A DNA stretch of 64,000 nucleotides, taken from NCBI RefSeq assembly GCF_902616385.1, contig NZ_CACMSM010000003.1, forward strand, positions 1 through 64,000. Direction: 5' to 3'. Position 1 is the first letter of the stretch. Every line of letters begins with the position of its first letter. Under the pieces are notes generated by a model that searched no databases, was not told where the DNA came from, and saw only the letters and a list, made by a program, of their open reading frames with translations. The position numbers and the translations under genes were made by a program. Positions 44,902 to 54,528 of this stretch are shown here, one piece after another. The DNA comes from an uncultured Prochlorococcus sp. Lineage in GTDB: Bacteria; Cyanobacteriota; Cyanobacteriia; PCC-6307; Cyanobiaceae.

Positions 44902-45387
44902 ATGTTACTAGGAACTTTATTAACAGGTGAAATTGCTAAAAGTGCATTAGTAGCATATGTTCATTACTTAGGAATTATTTTGTGTTTCGGTTCTCTTTTG
45001 TTTGAAAGATTGACTCTCAAAGTAGGTCTTAATAGAAATGAGACGATCTCAATGATAATTGCAGATGTGGTTTATGGTTTGGCAGGAGTTGCAATATTAG
45101 TTACTGGGATTTTGCGTGTTAAGTATTTTGGTCAAGGAGGTGATTTCTATACAGGTAACCCTGTGTTTTGGATAAAAGTTTCTCTTTACATTCTGGTGGG
45201 ATTACTTTCTTTATACCCAACAACAACATATATCTTATGGGCTATTCCATTAAGTAAAAATAAATTACCTGAAATATCTGAGAATCTAGTTAAGAGGTTC
45301 AGACTCATCATTACTACTGAATTAGTAGGCTTTGCAACAATACCGTTGTTTGCCACTCTTATGGCTAGAGGTGTAGGTTTAGGTTGA
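44902..45387 (+). CDS. DUF2214-family membrane protein
   Basis: 161 aa, four membrane helices. VAYVHYLGIILCFGSLLFERLTLK, VYGLAGVAILVTGILRVKYFGQGG and PVFWIKVSLYILVGLLSLYPT are typical of DUF2214 (related to heme-handling membrane proteins). Its stop overlaps the TTG start of the next gene (TTGA). Confidence 0.87.
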   Translation: MLLGTLLTGEIAKSALVAYVHYLGIILCFGSLLFERLTLKVGLNRNETISMIIADVVYGLAGVAILVTGILRVKYFGQGGDFYTGNPVFWIKVSLYILVGLLSLYPTTTYILWAIPLSKNKLPEISENLVKRFRLIITTELVGFATIPLFATLMARGVGLG

Positions 45388-45920
45388 AAAATTTATTTCT
45401 AGAAAGAAATTGTTTAATAAGTACTAACAAACTATATAGATGGAGTTTAAGTTATAAGATTTCTAAATCTACAAAGGAAATTATTTTTATTGGTTTAAAT
45501 CCCTCATTATCGGATGAAGTTTTCTTAGATAATACAACAAAAAAGATAATCAAAATTTCGAAAAACAATAATTATGGCAAAGTAAAATTAATAAATCTAT
45601 TTGCTCTTATTTCAAGCAAACCAGAAAAACTTTTTAATCACAAAAATCCTGTGGGTAATCTAAACAATAATCATATTAATAAAAACTTAAAACACTGGTC
45701 TGAAAATAAAAATTGTGATTTATGGTTAGGTTGGGGTAACAAAGGGAAATTTCTGAATAGAAATAAAAAAATATCAAAAAAAATAATGCAATATAACTTA
45801 ATTAGGAAAAATAATTTTGATAATTCTCTGGGACCGCTTTTAATTAAGAAAACAATCAAAGATAATCCAATACATCCTCTATACTGTTCTGATAATTCCA
45901 TCCTCCAATCTTATTTTTAG
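45384..45920 (+). CDS. DUF1643-family protein
   Basis: 178 aa, TTG start overlapping the DUF2214 stop. IIFIGLNPSLSDEVFLDNTT and VKLINLFALISSKPEKL, with LWLGWGNKG, define DUF1643. Function unknown. The end reads IHPLYCSDNS as in the family's NPKHPLY motif. Confidence 0.87.
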   Translation: MKNLFLERNCLISTNKLYRWSLSYKISKSTKEIIFIGLNPSLSDEVFLDNTTKKIIKISKNNNYGKVKLINLFALISSKPEKLFNHKNPVGNLNNNHINKNLKHWSENKNCDLWLGWGNKGKFLNRNKKISKKIMQYNLIRKNNFDNSLGPLLIKKTIKDNPIHPLYCSDNSILQSYF

Positions 45921-46002
45921 GTAGTAAGGCTCAAATGCAAACCAGCATTTTTAGCTATTCCATTAAATATGTGTTAACTTCTATTTGTTAAGTTAACCTT
46001 AT

Positions 46003-46131
46003 ATGAAAATTTCAAAGCAACTAAATAAACTAAAAAACTTGAATGTTGAGGCAGAAAAATGTTCTACGAGAGAAGAAGCAAAAAAAATAATTAATAAAGC
46101 AAATAAAGCACAAAGTAAAATTAACAAATAA
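46003..46131 (+). CDS. Lysine-rich micro-protein (42 aa)
   Basis: MKISKQLNKLKNLNVEAEKC then REEAKKIINKANKAQSKINK: highly charged, probably helical or coiled. No family recognised. Confidence 0.5.
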   Translation: MKISKQLNKLKNLNVEAEKCSTREEAKKIINKANKAQSKINK

Positions 46132-46216
46132 ATAAAAAGTAATTTCACTTATTTATAATTTATAATATTCAAATATTTAATTTAAACAAATACACCATAT
46201 TTATTTACTAGTAATA

Positions 46217-46948
46217 ATGTCTTTTAAAATAATTAAAATAAGGAAATCTCACGAAAGATTTAAATCGACTAGAGAATGGCTAAATTCGATGCATTCATTT
46301 TCTTTCGCAGAGCATAGAGATCCAAAATGGGATAATTTTGGGAAAATTAGAGTTATAAACGAAGATATTATTTCTCCTAATGCAGGATTTAATACACATT
46401 CTCATGCAAATATGGAAATAATTACTGTTGTAACAAAAGGAGCAATAACTCATAGAGACTCGTTAAATAATCTTGGAAAAATTCACAAAGATGAAGTACA
46501 AGTTATGTCTGCAGGTACAGGAATCTCTCATAGCGAGAAGAATGAAGAAAATGAGACATGTAAATTGTTCCAGATTTGGATATATCCTCAAAAAGAAAAT
46601 ATCAAACCCCGGTATGATCAAATTTCATTAAATGAAAAGTTGTGGGATAATCTTATTTTTAATTACAAAGACGTAAAAAATAATAACCTTTTTCTAAATC
46701 AAAGTATCTCTTTATGGCGTTGTAAATATAAGCCAATTAAAGAAAAAAAATTGCCATTAAAAATCGATAAATATAATTGGATACAAATAATAGAAGGTAA
46801 TCTTTTATTAAAAAGTAAAGACTCTAATTCAAATATATGTCTTGAATCTGGAGATGGCTTGGGTTTTGAAGTTAATTATTATGATGATGTCTCTATAGAT
46901 ACTGAAAAAGAACTAGATTTTCTCTTATTTTCGATGCCTTCTTTGTAA
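46217..46948 (+). CDS. Pirin-family bicupin protein
   Basis: 243 aa. The N-terminal cupin is clear: SFSFAEHRDPKWDNFGKIRVINEDIISPNAGFNTHSHANMEIITVV with the metal-binding His-x-His...His set, then VMSAGTGISHSE. YhhW-like pirins can oxidise quercetin; cyanobacterial substrates are not known. C-terminal cupin is less conserved. Confidence 0.9.
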   Translation: MSFKIIKIRKSHERFKSTREWLNSMHSFSFAEHRDPKWDNFGKIRVINEDIISPNAGFNTHSHANMEIITVVTKGAITHRDSLNNLGKIHKDEVQVMSAGTGISHSEKNEENETCKLFQIWIYPQKENIKPRYDQISLNEKLWDNLIFNYKDVKNNNLFLNQSISLWRCKYKPIKEKKLPLKIDKYNWIQIIEGNLLLKSKDSNSNICLESGDGLGFEVNYYDDVSIDTEKELDFLLFSMPSL

Positions 46949-46961
46949 TTTATACGTAACT

Positions 46962-47276
46962 TTACCCATCAAAACCTTTATTAAATGCATTTAAAGCTTG
47001 CAAAGCCATATTAAGGTGAACTTCCATAGCACCAAGAGCAATTAAAGAATTCGGTGATTTATCTTTTAGTAAATTCTCTTTTCTTTTTGATAACTCATTA
47101 ACTACTTTCTTAGTTGAAGCTTCCCAAGTGTTTATCAACTCTTCAAATTCTCTTTTTTCGGGACTTTCTATTTCTGCTAATTCATCAGAAAAATGAGAAT
47201 CTTTTTGTGCCTTAAGCATCAAGAAACTTAATTTTTTATGACTTATTGCTTGAGGTAAATTGTTAGATTCACTCAT
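46962..47276 (-). CDS. Hypothetical helical protein (104 aa)
   Basis: All-helical, charged; ends ALGAMEVHLNMALQALNAFNKGFDG. No membrane segment or cysteines. Convergent with pirin (stops 13 nt apart) and codirectional with murD upstream on the same strand order reversed. Family not recognised. Confidence 0.62.
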   Translation of the reverse strand: MSESNNLPQAISHKKLSFLMLKAQKDSHFSDELAEIESPEKREFEELINTWEASTKKVVNELSKRKENLLKDKSPNSLIALGAMEVHLNMALQALNAFNKGFDG

Positions 47277-47376
47277 TACTAGTAGTTAATTTATAATCAA
47301 AATCTAACTAATTAAGTGAATATTAGCTAGGGGGGAACGGTTGTGATGACCGACCTGAAAATTACGAAATGATACT

Positions 47377-48792
47377 TTAACAAAAAATGGATTTATTAAC
47401 CTTTAATTTTTCACTTATTAGTTTCTTGAAATAATCTCCACGCTCTTCATAATTTTTAAATTGATCAAAACTAGAGCATGAAGGTGAGAATAATAATGTT
47501 CCAACCCTATTATTGCGTAAATAATTAAAAACAAAATTTAAAAGCTCTTTTAGTTCTGAAAATTCAAAAATATTTTTTTTAAATCCTTCATTAATAAGCG
47601 CCATTTTTAGGACTTTTGAGCTTTCTCCAAAAAGGAAAACACATTTAACTTTTTTCTCTAAAACTTTTATCCACTCACTATATTCATTCCCTTTTAATCT
47701 ACCCCCAGCAATGATTATTATTTGACCTTCAATTGAATTTATTCCTGCAATAGATGAGTCAAAATTTGTAGCTTTACTATCATTAATTATTTCCAGATCA
47801 TTATTTTTATAAATTGTTTCCATCCTATGGGGTAATTGTTTGTAATTAGATAAAGAATCTTTAATCTTCCTCCCAGATAATCCAACTTTTCTAGCTGCTG
47901 CAATTACCAATAAAAGATTTTGAAGATTATGCATTCCTTTTAAAGAAAAATGTTCAAGTTTGAATAATTTCTTTCCTCTCTCAACAATGTATGCTTTATC
48001 ATCTATCCAATAATCGCATTGAATAAAATTTGATTTATCGAAACTAGTTGTTATCCAAACCCCACTTGATAGCGAACTGTAATGATTTCTAAGATTTTTA
48101 TCGTCATAATTATAAATTCTAAAATCAGATTTTTCTAGCAAGCTTTTTTTTATATTGAAATAGTTTTCAAGTGTTTTATGTCTTTCAAGATGATCTTCTG
48201 TGAAGGTTGTCCATATTCCAATATTAGGTGTTACTTCTGGGGATATTTCTATTTGATAACTGCTTAATTCAGCTACAACCCAATCAATTTTTTCATGTTT
48301 TTTGGAGTGAGCATATTTACATAAAGGTGTACCAATATTGCCAGCAAAAGGAGCATTTAATCCAGTATCACAGAGTATATGGCTTAGTAGATGAGTAACA
48401 GTAGTCTTGCCATTAGTGCCAGTAATACCTATCCAATTTGTGTCTTTTAAAATTTCCCATGCAACATTAATTTCTCCAATTACTTTAATTCCCTTTTTTT
48501 TTAATTTAATAATCGTTTTATGGTCATAAGGTATTGATGGACTTACAACAACAGATTCGATCTCTTTCACAAAAGGTTGAATTTTTTCAAATACAAACTC
48601 TTTATTCAAAGAAACTTGTATATTAAGCTCTTCTAATACTGTTTTTCTTTCTGAGAATTCTATCCCATCTTTATTTTCCCAAACAATTACTCTCTTATTG
48701 ATGCTTCTCAAATACTTGGCAGCCCAAAATCCCGATTTACCTAATCCAATTACAAGATTAATGTTTCCTTTATTAAGATGATTATCTATCAT
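47377..48792 (-). CDS. murD: UDP-N-acetylmuramoyl-L-alanine--D-glutamate ligase
   Basis: Adds D-Glu to UDP-MurNAc-L-Ala in peptidoglycan synthesis. ATP loop [30 protein letters not shown] and [24 protein letters not shown] are present. The track start at 48840 is probably 16 codons too early: the ATG at 48792 gives [21 protein letters not shown], with normal length of about 471 aa. Confidence 0.93.
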   Translation of the reverse strand: MIDNHLNKGNINLVIGLGKSGFWAAKYLRSINKRVIVWENKDGIEFSERKTVLEELNIQVSLNKEFVFEKIQPFVKEIESVVVSPSIPYDHKTIIKLKKKGIKVIGEINVAWEILKDTNWIGITGTNGKTTVTHLLSHILCDTGLNAPFAGNIGTPLCKYAHSKKHEKIDWVVAELSSYQIEISPEVTPNIGIWTTFTEDHLERHKTLENYFNIKKSLLEKSDFRIYNYDDKNLRNHYSSLSSGVWITTSFDKSNFIQCDYWIDDKAYIVERGKKLFKLEHFSLKGMHNLQNLLLVIAAARKVGLSGRKIKDSLSNYKQLPHRMETIYKNNDLEIINDSKATNFDSSIAGINSIEGQIIIIAGGRLKGNEYSEWIKVLEKKVKCVFLFGESSKVLKMALINEGFKKNIFEFSELKELLNFVFNYLRNNRVGTLLFSPSCSSFDQFKNYEERGDYFKKLISEKLKVNKSIFC

Positions 48793-48892
48793 TAAATTTA
48801 TAATTGAATTTATATTAATTGTGTTTAAGGGGTAATTCAATCATGAGATCTTTCTTCAGTATTTGTAGTATTCGCCAAAGAAAAATTAATTA

Positions 48893-49159
48893 ATGGAAGA
48901 AAATACTGCAAAATATTGGTTCTCTTGGTTTTATGAAAAGTGGGAGGAAAATGCTCCAGGTGAATTAATTGAAAAGGGTTTAACTCCGTCTCAGATTGCT
49001 GAGCGCTTTGTTAATGAAAACCATGATAGTTTTATTGAATTGTCAAAAAAAATTGATGAAAAAAATTATGATGCCTTAACAGAATTTATGAAGCTCTCAG
49101 AGAGTGAATTACATATCTTGAAGTATTTTCTAAAGTTAGTAAAAATGAAAAATTTATAA
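48893..49159 (+). CDS. Hypothetical protein, paralogue of the 38127 product
   Basis: 88 aa: WFSWFYEKWEENAPGELIEK, TPSQIAERFVNENHDSFIEL and DALTEFMKLSESELHILKYF align with the 38127 product. Overlaps the convergent SDR gene by 6 nt. Function unknown. Confidence 0.68.
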   Translation: MEENTAKYWFSWFYEKWEENAPGELIEKGLTPSQIAERFVNENHDSFIELSKKIDEKNYDALTEFMKLSESELHILKYFLKLVKMKNL

Positions 49160-50083
49160 GAAGTTACTAAGTATTTCAAGGCTTTTTACCCATAAATTTT
49201 TTCTTTCTTTTTTACTCATAGCGAAAGGAGAAGTAGGGGATAGTTTTGGATGTCCTCTGAAATTAAATCTAGGACCATAATGGTCGCCGCCTCTTGCATC
49301 TGGAGAAGTAGCTGCAAAAAGTTGAGGTAAAGCACCCATCTCAGCAGTTTGAAAAATAGGGCTAAATAATTCCAAGGAGAAAATTTCTAATGGACTAGGG
49401 TTAGGTTTTTGAGCAGTAAAGAGATTTGTTTTTGCAATTCCTGGGTGAGCAGCTAAAGAAAGTATATTTTTGTGCTTTAAGTTTTCATTTAGTTCCAAAG
49501 CAAACATTACATTTGCCAATTTGCTATTGGAGTAAGATTCCCATTTGTTGTAATAGTTCTCAGCTTTAAGATCTTTCCAACCAACTTTGCCAAAAAATTG
49601 TGCTCCAGAAGTAACCGTCACTATTCTAGAGTCTTCTTTTTTTTCAATAATTGGAAGTAGCTTTAGGGTCAAAAGCATGTGAGCTAGATGATTAACTGCA
49701 AATTGTATTTCATATCCCTGGGCACTAAGAGTTTTAGGCGGATGCATAATGCCTGCATTATTAATTAGTAAATCTAAATTTTCAAAATTATCAGAAATTT
49801 TCGACTGAACTTCAACAATATTTTTTAAATCTGATAAATCTAATTCTAAAGGTGTAAATAATCCTTCAGGATTAAGACCTTTAAGTTTTTTGATAGTTTG
49901 ATTAGCTTTTTCAAGCGATCTACAAGCTATTACAACATGAGCATTTTTTTCTGCTAAGGCCTTTGCAGTGTAGTATCCAAGGCCGCTATTCGCACCAGTG
50001 ATTAGCGCTGTTTTACCTGTAAGGTTTGGAATATTAGATGTTCCCCAGTTAGAGATTTTAGGTCTTGAAATAGTGGCAGTCAT
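49154..50083 (-). CDS. Short-chain dehydrogenase/reductase (retinol-dehydrogenase-like)
   Basis: 309 aa SDR with NADP loop GKTALITGANSGLGYYTAKALAEK, LLINNAGIMHPPK, Ser in TVTSGAQ and the catalytic YSNSKLANVMFAL (YxxxK). The C-terminal GGDHYGPRFNFRGHP is typical of light-dependent protochlorophyllide-reductase-like or oxidoreductase SDRs of the same branch. Substrate unknown. Confidence 0.9.
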   Translation of the reverse strand: MTATISRPKISNWGTSNIPNLTGKTALITGANSGLGYYTAKALAEKNAHVVIACRSLEKANQTIKKLKGLNPEGLFTPLELDLSDLKNIVEVQSKISDNFENLDLLINNAGIMHPPKTLSAQGYEIQFAVNHLAHMLLTLKLLPIIEKKEDSRIVTVTSGAQFFGKVGWKDLKAENYYNKWESYSNSKLANVMFALELNENLKHKNILSLAAHPGIAKTNLFTAQKPNPSPLEIFSLELFSPIFQTAEMGALPQLFAATSPDARGGDHYGPRFNFRGHPKLSPTSPFAMSKKERKNLWVKSLEILSNFL

Positions 50084-50191
50084 TTAGTAATCCTGCAAAT
50101 TGATTTGGAATTTAACCAAAATTTAGTTACTTTTCCACTGTAAATACTGGAAGTCAGTATCGTGAGCTCTTATTGAAGGTACTATTGAATG

Positions 50192-50941
50192 TTATTTTTC
50201 AATTGCATATTGCCATTCGTTATTTTGAGATAAACTTTTCTCTCTAAGTAACTGTAATTTCCTACTATTTATTTTTATAACTATCCCATTAGTTGGGTAT
50301 TTCGCAAATATTTTTTTCTCTAACCAATGTTTTTTATATATTTGGATTTCGCTTGTATGATTTGTGAAGTAACTGTCAGGGGTGCTAAAGCCACATTTTT
50401 TAAGATAGTTAAGGGTTTCGTATTGATTAAGTCTTCCATTAAGTATTTGGAAACAGCAAAGGCGGAGACTTTCTCCAATCCCTTTCTTATCATTGAGGTA
50501 TTTTCTTGTAATTCTTTGGGAAATGCCGGCAACTTGGTTTGTAGCGTATAGTTCACCTCTAATTTGAAAATCTCGTTTGATAGGAATACAATCGGGGACA
50601 TTTTTAATTTGTTTAATTTTGCTTGAGACATCAAATCCTTTTTTTGTAATAGCTTTATTAAACTTGCCATCTATATATCTAATTGCAATAGCACAGCCAT
50701 CAATTTTTGGTTGAATGCTTAATCTTGTTTTTGATAATAAACTTTCACAAAATTCTTTATAGTTTTCTTTAGCTAATTTTGGCAAAAGTTTATTATTTTT
50801 TTGATTAAAGTAGTCAGGCTTTGGATCAACAGGAATAAAGAGTTTTTCAAGTTGCTTAAATGCATTATCCGAAATTATACCTTTACCTATTCTGTATTGT
50901 TCATCCAGATACTTAACATCTCTCACTAATAAATTATTCAT
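50192..50941 (-). CDS. Stand-alone NAD-dependent DNA ligase-like adenylation domain
   Basis: 249 aa. A LigA-like nucleotidyltransferase core: RLSIQPKIDGCAIAIRY has the KxDG active-site lysine (K79), DFQIRGELYA the RGEL motif and NGIVIKINSRKLQ the motif-V region. A short N-terminal part (KGIISDNAFKQLEKL) resembles the NMN-binding domain Ia, degenerate. OB-fold, zinc finger, HhH and BRCT domains are absent, whereas LigA is about 670 aa. It may be a mini-ligase, an accessory adenylyltransferase or a relic. Confidence 0.85.
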   Translation of the reverse strand: MNNLLVRDVKYLDEQYRIGKGIISDNAFKQLEKLFIPVDPKPDYFNQKNNKLLPKLAKENYKEFCESLLSKTRLSIQPKIDGCAIAIRYIDGKFNKAITKKGFDVSSKIKQIKNVPDCIPIKRDFQIRGELYATNQVAGISQRITRKYLNDKKGIGESLRLCCFQILNGRLNQYETLNYLKKCGFSTPDSYFTNHTSEIQIYKKHWLEKKIFAKYPTNGIVIKINSRKLQLLREKSLSQNNEWQYAIEK

Positions 50942-51217
50942 AATAATTTTGATAAATATTTAAAAATCTTTTAGAAAAAATCAATAAATAAAGATTTGAA
51001 AATTAAAATTAGATCTAAAAAGTAATTGACAACTAAATATCCTCCTACGGAGAGAGCGATTTAAGAGTATAAAATGTACAGATCAAACGCTTAAATTAAA
51101 TACTTCAATCAAACATATTTACTTAAAAGTGAAATAGAAAATTTTAAGGATTAATTTGCAGGCAAATTTTTGAAATTTCTATCAATACAAAAAAAAATTT
51201 TTTAAAGTATTGAGAAA

Positions 51218-52378
51218 ATGTCATTTTTATTAAAAGCTCAAAATACCTGGGAAAATTTTGCGAAATACAAAATTAATGATTATGCAAAATTAAGAAATTT
51301 TGATTTTGGGCCAAATAATGAAAGTTCAGTTTCAAAATTATCGCCTTTCATTACTCATAGAATATTATCGGAATATGATCTAATTCATGATGTTAAAAGT
51401 AAGTACAAAATCAAAAATTCAACTAAATTTGTTGAAGAAATATTTTGGAGAGTTTACTGGAAAGGGTGGATGGAAAATAGACCTAAAGTTTGGAGAAATT
51501 TTATTTCAGAAAACAATTTCGATTTTGATTATGAGCTATATGAAAGTGCAATTAATGGCAATACAAAATTAGATTTTTTTAATTCTTGGGTCCATGAATT
51601 AAAGCAGTACAACTATTTGCATAACCATACAAGAATGTGGTTTGCGAGTACTTGGATATTTAATTTAGGCCTCCCATGGCAATTGGGAGCAAAGTTTTTC
51701 TTTAAATATCTTTTTGATGGAGATGCTTCATCTAATCTCCTTAGCTGGAGATGGGTCGGAGGATTGCAAACGAAGGGAAAACAATATCTTTTTTCATCAT
51801 CAAACCTTAAAAAGTTTTCAAATAATAGATTTAATGTAGAAAAAATAAGTAATCAACAAATTTTTCTTGAAGAATCTAATCAAATACCATTTGAAGATGA
51901 GATTTATAAAAATGATATGGATCCTAAATCAGATAATCTTATTATGTTTGAAAATGATCTGCACCTTGCAACCCTTAAAAATTTACTTCCAAGCTATAAA
52001 AAAGTATTTATTATCCTTTTAAAAAATGAACAAAGACAAATTAAATTGTCTGAATCTGTTTTGAAATTTAAACAAGATTTGGTCTCTGAATTTGTAGAGC
52101 AATTTGATAATGTTGTACAGATTGATCCTAATTCACTGGAAAATACTTTTAAAAATACCAACGAAATAGACATTATTTATCCTGGAGTGGGAGAAAATTA
52201 TGATTTCATAACTGAGTTTAAAAATTTACACCATAAAAAAATTTTTAATCTTGTGAGGGATGAAGATTTATTTGCTTGGAAATTTGCTAAAAGAGGGTTT
52301 TTTAAATTTAAAGAAAATATTCCAAAAATAAATCAGAGAATATTAGAAAATTTTTCAAAAAATAAATTTTTAACTTAG
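51218..52378 (+). CDS. Photolyase/cryptochrome FAD-domain protein with C-terminal alpha/beta region
   Basis: 386 aa. Residues about 1-215 match the FAD-binding C-terminal domain of photolyases (NYLHNHTRMWFASTWIFNL, LFDGDASSNLLSWRWVGG). The N-terminal antenna domain is missing. Residues about 235-386 form an alpha/beta region opening NLIMFENDLHLATLKNLLPS, like the antenna-domain start (VWFRxDLRLxDN). This suggests a domain order opposite to ordinary photolyases. Substrate and light function unknown. Confidence 0.8.
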   Translation: MSFLLKAQNTWENFAKYKINDYAKLRNFDFGPNNESSVSKLSPFITHRILSEYDLIHDVKSKYKIKNSTKFVEEIFWRVYWKGWMENRPKVWRNFISENNFDFDYELYESAINGNTKLDFFNSWVHELKQYNYLHNHTRMWFASTWIFNLGLPWQLGAKFFFKYLFDGDASSNLLSWRWVGGLQTKGKQYLFSSSNLKKFSNNRFNVEKISNQQIFLEESNQIPFEDEIYKNDMDPKSDNLIMFENDLHLATLKNLLPSYKKVFIILLKNEQRQIKLSESVLKFKQDLVSEFVEQFDNVVQIDPNSLENTFKNTNEIDIIYPGVGENYDFITEFKNLHHKKIFNLVRDEDLFAWKFAKRGFFKFKENIPKINQRILENFSKNKFLT

Positions 52379-52508
52379 TTGAATTCCAAATCAGAAAATA
52401 ACCCTTTTAGTAAGTGAGTATAAATACTTATTTAGGTGCGACTTTTGCTCTTTAATCCACGATGGATAATGTGACTAGTTATTTTTACTTAAGGTTAAAC
52501 TTTTAATA

Positions 52509-53060
52509 GTGCTTTCAACAATTCTTACAAAGTCGTTTAGCAAAGATACTGCTTTATTAATTCTTAGAGTCATAACAGGAACTGTTCTTATTCATCACGG
52601 TTATGAGAAACTAGCAAATATAGAAAATTTCGCTGATGCTTTTGTAAGACCATTACATCTTCCATTCCCAATATTTTTATCGTACATAGCGGCATTTTCA
52701 GAAATAGGTGGTAGTTGGTTACTAATCATTGGCTTAGCCACAAGATTCGGAGCTTTGGCAATTGTTGGAACAATTTCTGTCGCCATATACCATGCACTAG
52801 TTACTTCAGGTTTTAATATTTTCTTACTAGAACTTTTGCTTTTGTATTTCGCTTCAGCAACTTCAATTGCATTGACAGGTCCTGGTAATTTCTCCTTAGA
52901 TGAAGTCATTATCAGAATTTTGAAATCAGAAGATGAGGAGGATATTATACTTTCAACAAAATCAAAACCTTCCAAGCAAATTGAAGTTAAAGAAGAGATA
53001 AGTAAAGGTGGCTTATTTCAATTTTTGCAAGCTAACATACTCTCAGATACTTCAAGCTAG
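52509..53060 (+). CDS. DoxX-family membrane protein
   Basis: 183 aa with four membrane segments: LLILRVITGTVLIHHGYEKL, then ISYIAAFSEIGGSWLLIIGLATRF-type segment and VGTISVAIYHALVTSG. The C-terminal 50 residues are a charged tail, probably soluble. GTG start. Related to the 25852 product in fold only. Confidence 0.85.
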   Translation: MLSTILTKSFSKDTALLILRVITGTVLIHHGYEKLANIENFADAFVRPLHLPFPIFLSYIAAFSEIGGSWLLIIGLATRFGALAIVGTISVAIYHALVTSGFNIFLLELLLLYFASATSIALTGPGNFSLDEVIIRILKSEDEEDIILSTKSKPSKQIEVKEEISKGGLFQFLQANILSDTSS

Positions 53061-53224
53061 CTTTTTAGGATAAAGGTTATTGATTAGCTCTAACCTTTTT
53101 CGATAACTGTTCCTCTTCTCAAGTTTTATCTTAATAGTTGCTTCAGAAAGACTTATAAATAGGCCTATAGCTGTCACCCAAGATAAAAATATAACAGGGT
53201 TTTCTGGAATTTCTGAGAAATTCA
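53051..53224 (-). CDS. Small membrane protein (57 aa)
   Basis: MNFSEIPENPVIFLSWVTAI then GLFISLSEATIKIKLEKRNS: one membrane helix, basic tail. Overlaps the 3' end of the DoxX gene by 10 nt, convergent. No family recognised. Confidence 0.58.
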
Positions 53225-53299
53225 TTTGAATAATACTTCTTTTTTAAAACTGACTGATCACTATATGTTTTTCAACCTAAATATACAATTTAGAAATAT

Positions 53300-53851
53300 T
53301 TAAGGATTAATTTCAACCTTTTTCCATTTATTAATCTTTTCCCAAAGATATCGTTTATGAACAGGCTGTTCTAATTTAAGAAGATCTACTGAATCGATTT
53401 CAAAATTTAGGACTACAAAATTTTCTGACTTGGGTAGATTGGATAATATTTTATAATTAGATTGGACTTTTAGGTTTATTTTGTCTCCAGGAGATCCCCA
53501 AAACCAAGAAGATTTTGATTTTTCTGATAATAAATCCCAATAATTTTTGTTATCACTTAATTCATGTATTTTTCCTTTGAATCTATATTGTGATTTGGTT
53601 TTCAAAAAGAACCATAATATTTCTGCATTAGGGTTAGATTTTAAATGCCCAATTTTTTTACTTCTTCTATCAGTAAAAATAATCATTGAACTATCTTTAT
53701 GCCATCCTCTGAAAACAACTGTTCTTAATCTTGGCTCATTATCTTCGCTGACTGTTGCAAGCTGTATCCATTTATTAGAGGGTGATTTGCCCTCTTTTTT
53801 TCTAGAAGATTTTAAATCTTGCCTCCAACTGGGTAAGTTGTTATCAGGCAT
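53300..53851 (-). CDS. Pyridoxamine-phosphate-oxidase-like FMN protein
   Basis: 183 aa split-barrel flavoprotein (Npun_F5749/Alr4036 branch). WIQLATVSEDNEPRLRTVVFRGW and TDRRSKKIGHLKSNPNAEILWFF match the FMN-binding region; C-terminal end HKRYLWEK. It resembles PdxH but lacks the PdxH substrate motif, so the reaction is unclear. It overlaps the upstream gene by 8 nt. Confidence 0.86.
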   Translation of the reverse strand: MPDNNLPSWRQDLKSSRKKEGKSPSNKWIQLATVSEDNEPRLRTVVFRGWHKDSSMIIFTDRRSKKIGHLKSNPNAEILWFFLKTKSQYRFKGKIHELSDNKNYWDLLSEKSKSSWFWGSPGDKINLKVQSNYKILSNLPKSENFVVLNFEIDSVDLLKLEQPVHKRYLWEKINKWKKVEINP

Positions 53852-54461
53852 TTAATTTAGGTAATATAAGACCACTTTTCTTTTTGTATTCTTCGAATGA
53901 ATCATATTTTGAGAGCGATTTATCTTTTTTTATCATTCTTGGTAGAAAAACTATAGAGAAAAATATTGCAAGAATTACCAATGGTATTAAACTCATTGAA
54001 AGTATGGCGAATGAAAGATAAATTAGTATTTCTCCTAGATAATTTGTATTCCTTACATTTTTGAAAAATCCTTCTTTAATTAGATCTTTTTTTAATTTAA
54101 GAGAAAAATATTTTTGGGCATCACTAGCAAAGTGAAGAAACACACCAATTATATTTATAGATACAGATGCAGCTATTACGATATTTGGAACAGATTTCTG
54201 AGATGAGATAAGAATGTAGGGAGCTACCCAGTAACTTCCAAGGAAAATAAAACCAGAAACTGAAGTTAAAAAATTGATTTTTTCTTTAAAATAAGGATCT
54301 GGGAATATCTTTTCTTTTAGAAGCCAAAGTAATCCATAAGTACCATGCAGAGCTAAATAAACGTAGGGAGCGATCGTAAAATTATCAAAAAAAATCATAA
54401 GACCAACTACTACAAATGCAGTGAGCCCCTTATGTAGATTAATTATCTGATTAAGTTTCAT
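53844..54461 (-). CDS. DUF1295/ICMT-like membrane protein
   Basis: 205 aa, five to six membrane segments. FASDAQKYFSLKLKKDLIKEGFFKNVRNTNYLGEIL is the conserved C-terminal core of DUF1295 (steroid-reductase/isoprenylcysteine-methyltransferase superfamily). Coupled by an 8-nt overlap to the FMN-protein gene downstream. Confidence 0.85.
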   Translation of the reverse strand: MKLNQIINLHKGLTAFVVVGLMIFFDNFTIAPYVYLALHGTYGLLWLLKEKIFPDPYFKEKINFLTSVSGFIFLGSYWVAPYILISSQKSVPNIVIAASVSINIIGVFLHFASDAQKYFSLKLKKDLIKEGFFKNVRNTNYLGEILIYLSFAILSMSLIPLVILAIFFSIVFLPRMIKKDKSLSKYDSFEEYKKKSGLILPKLNA

Positions 54462-54528
54462 CTTTTTTAATAATCTAAAAAATGAAATTATTTTTTGTGG
54501 ATATAACCTAGGTCGTCAAAAGTTTTAA

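Noticed and set aside
47290-47376. GC-richer CGGTTGTGATGACCG segment downstream of murD as an RNA gene
   Set aside because: Only a short 4-bp stem; no tRNA or known RNA pattern.
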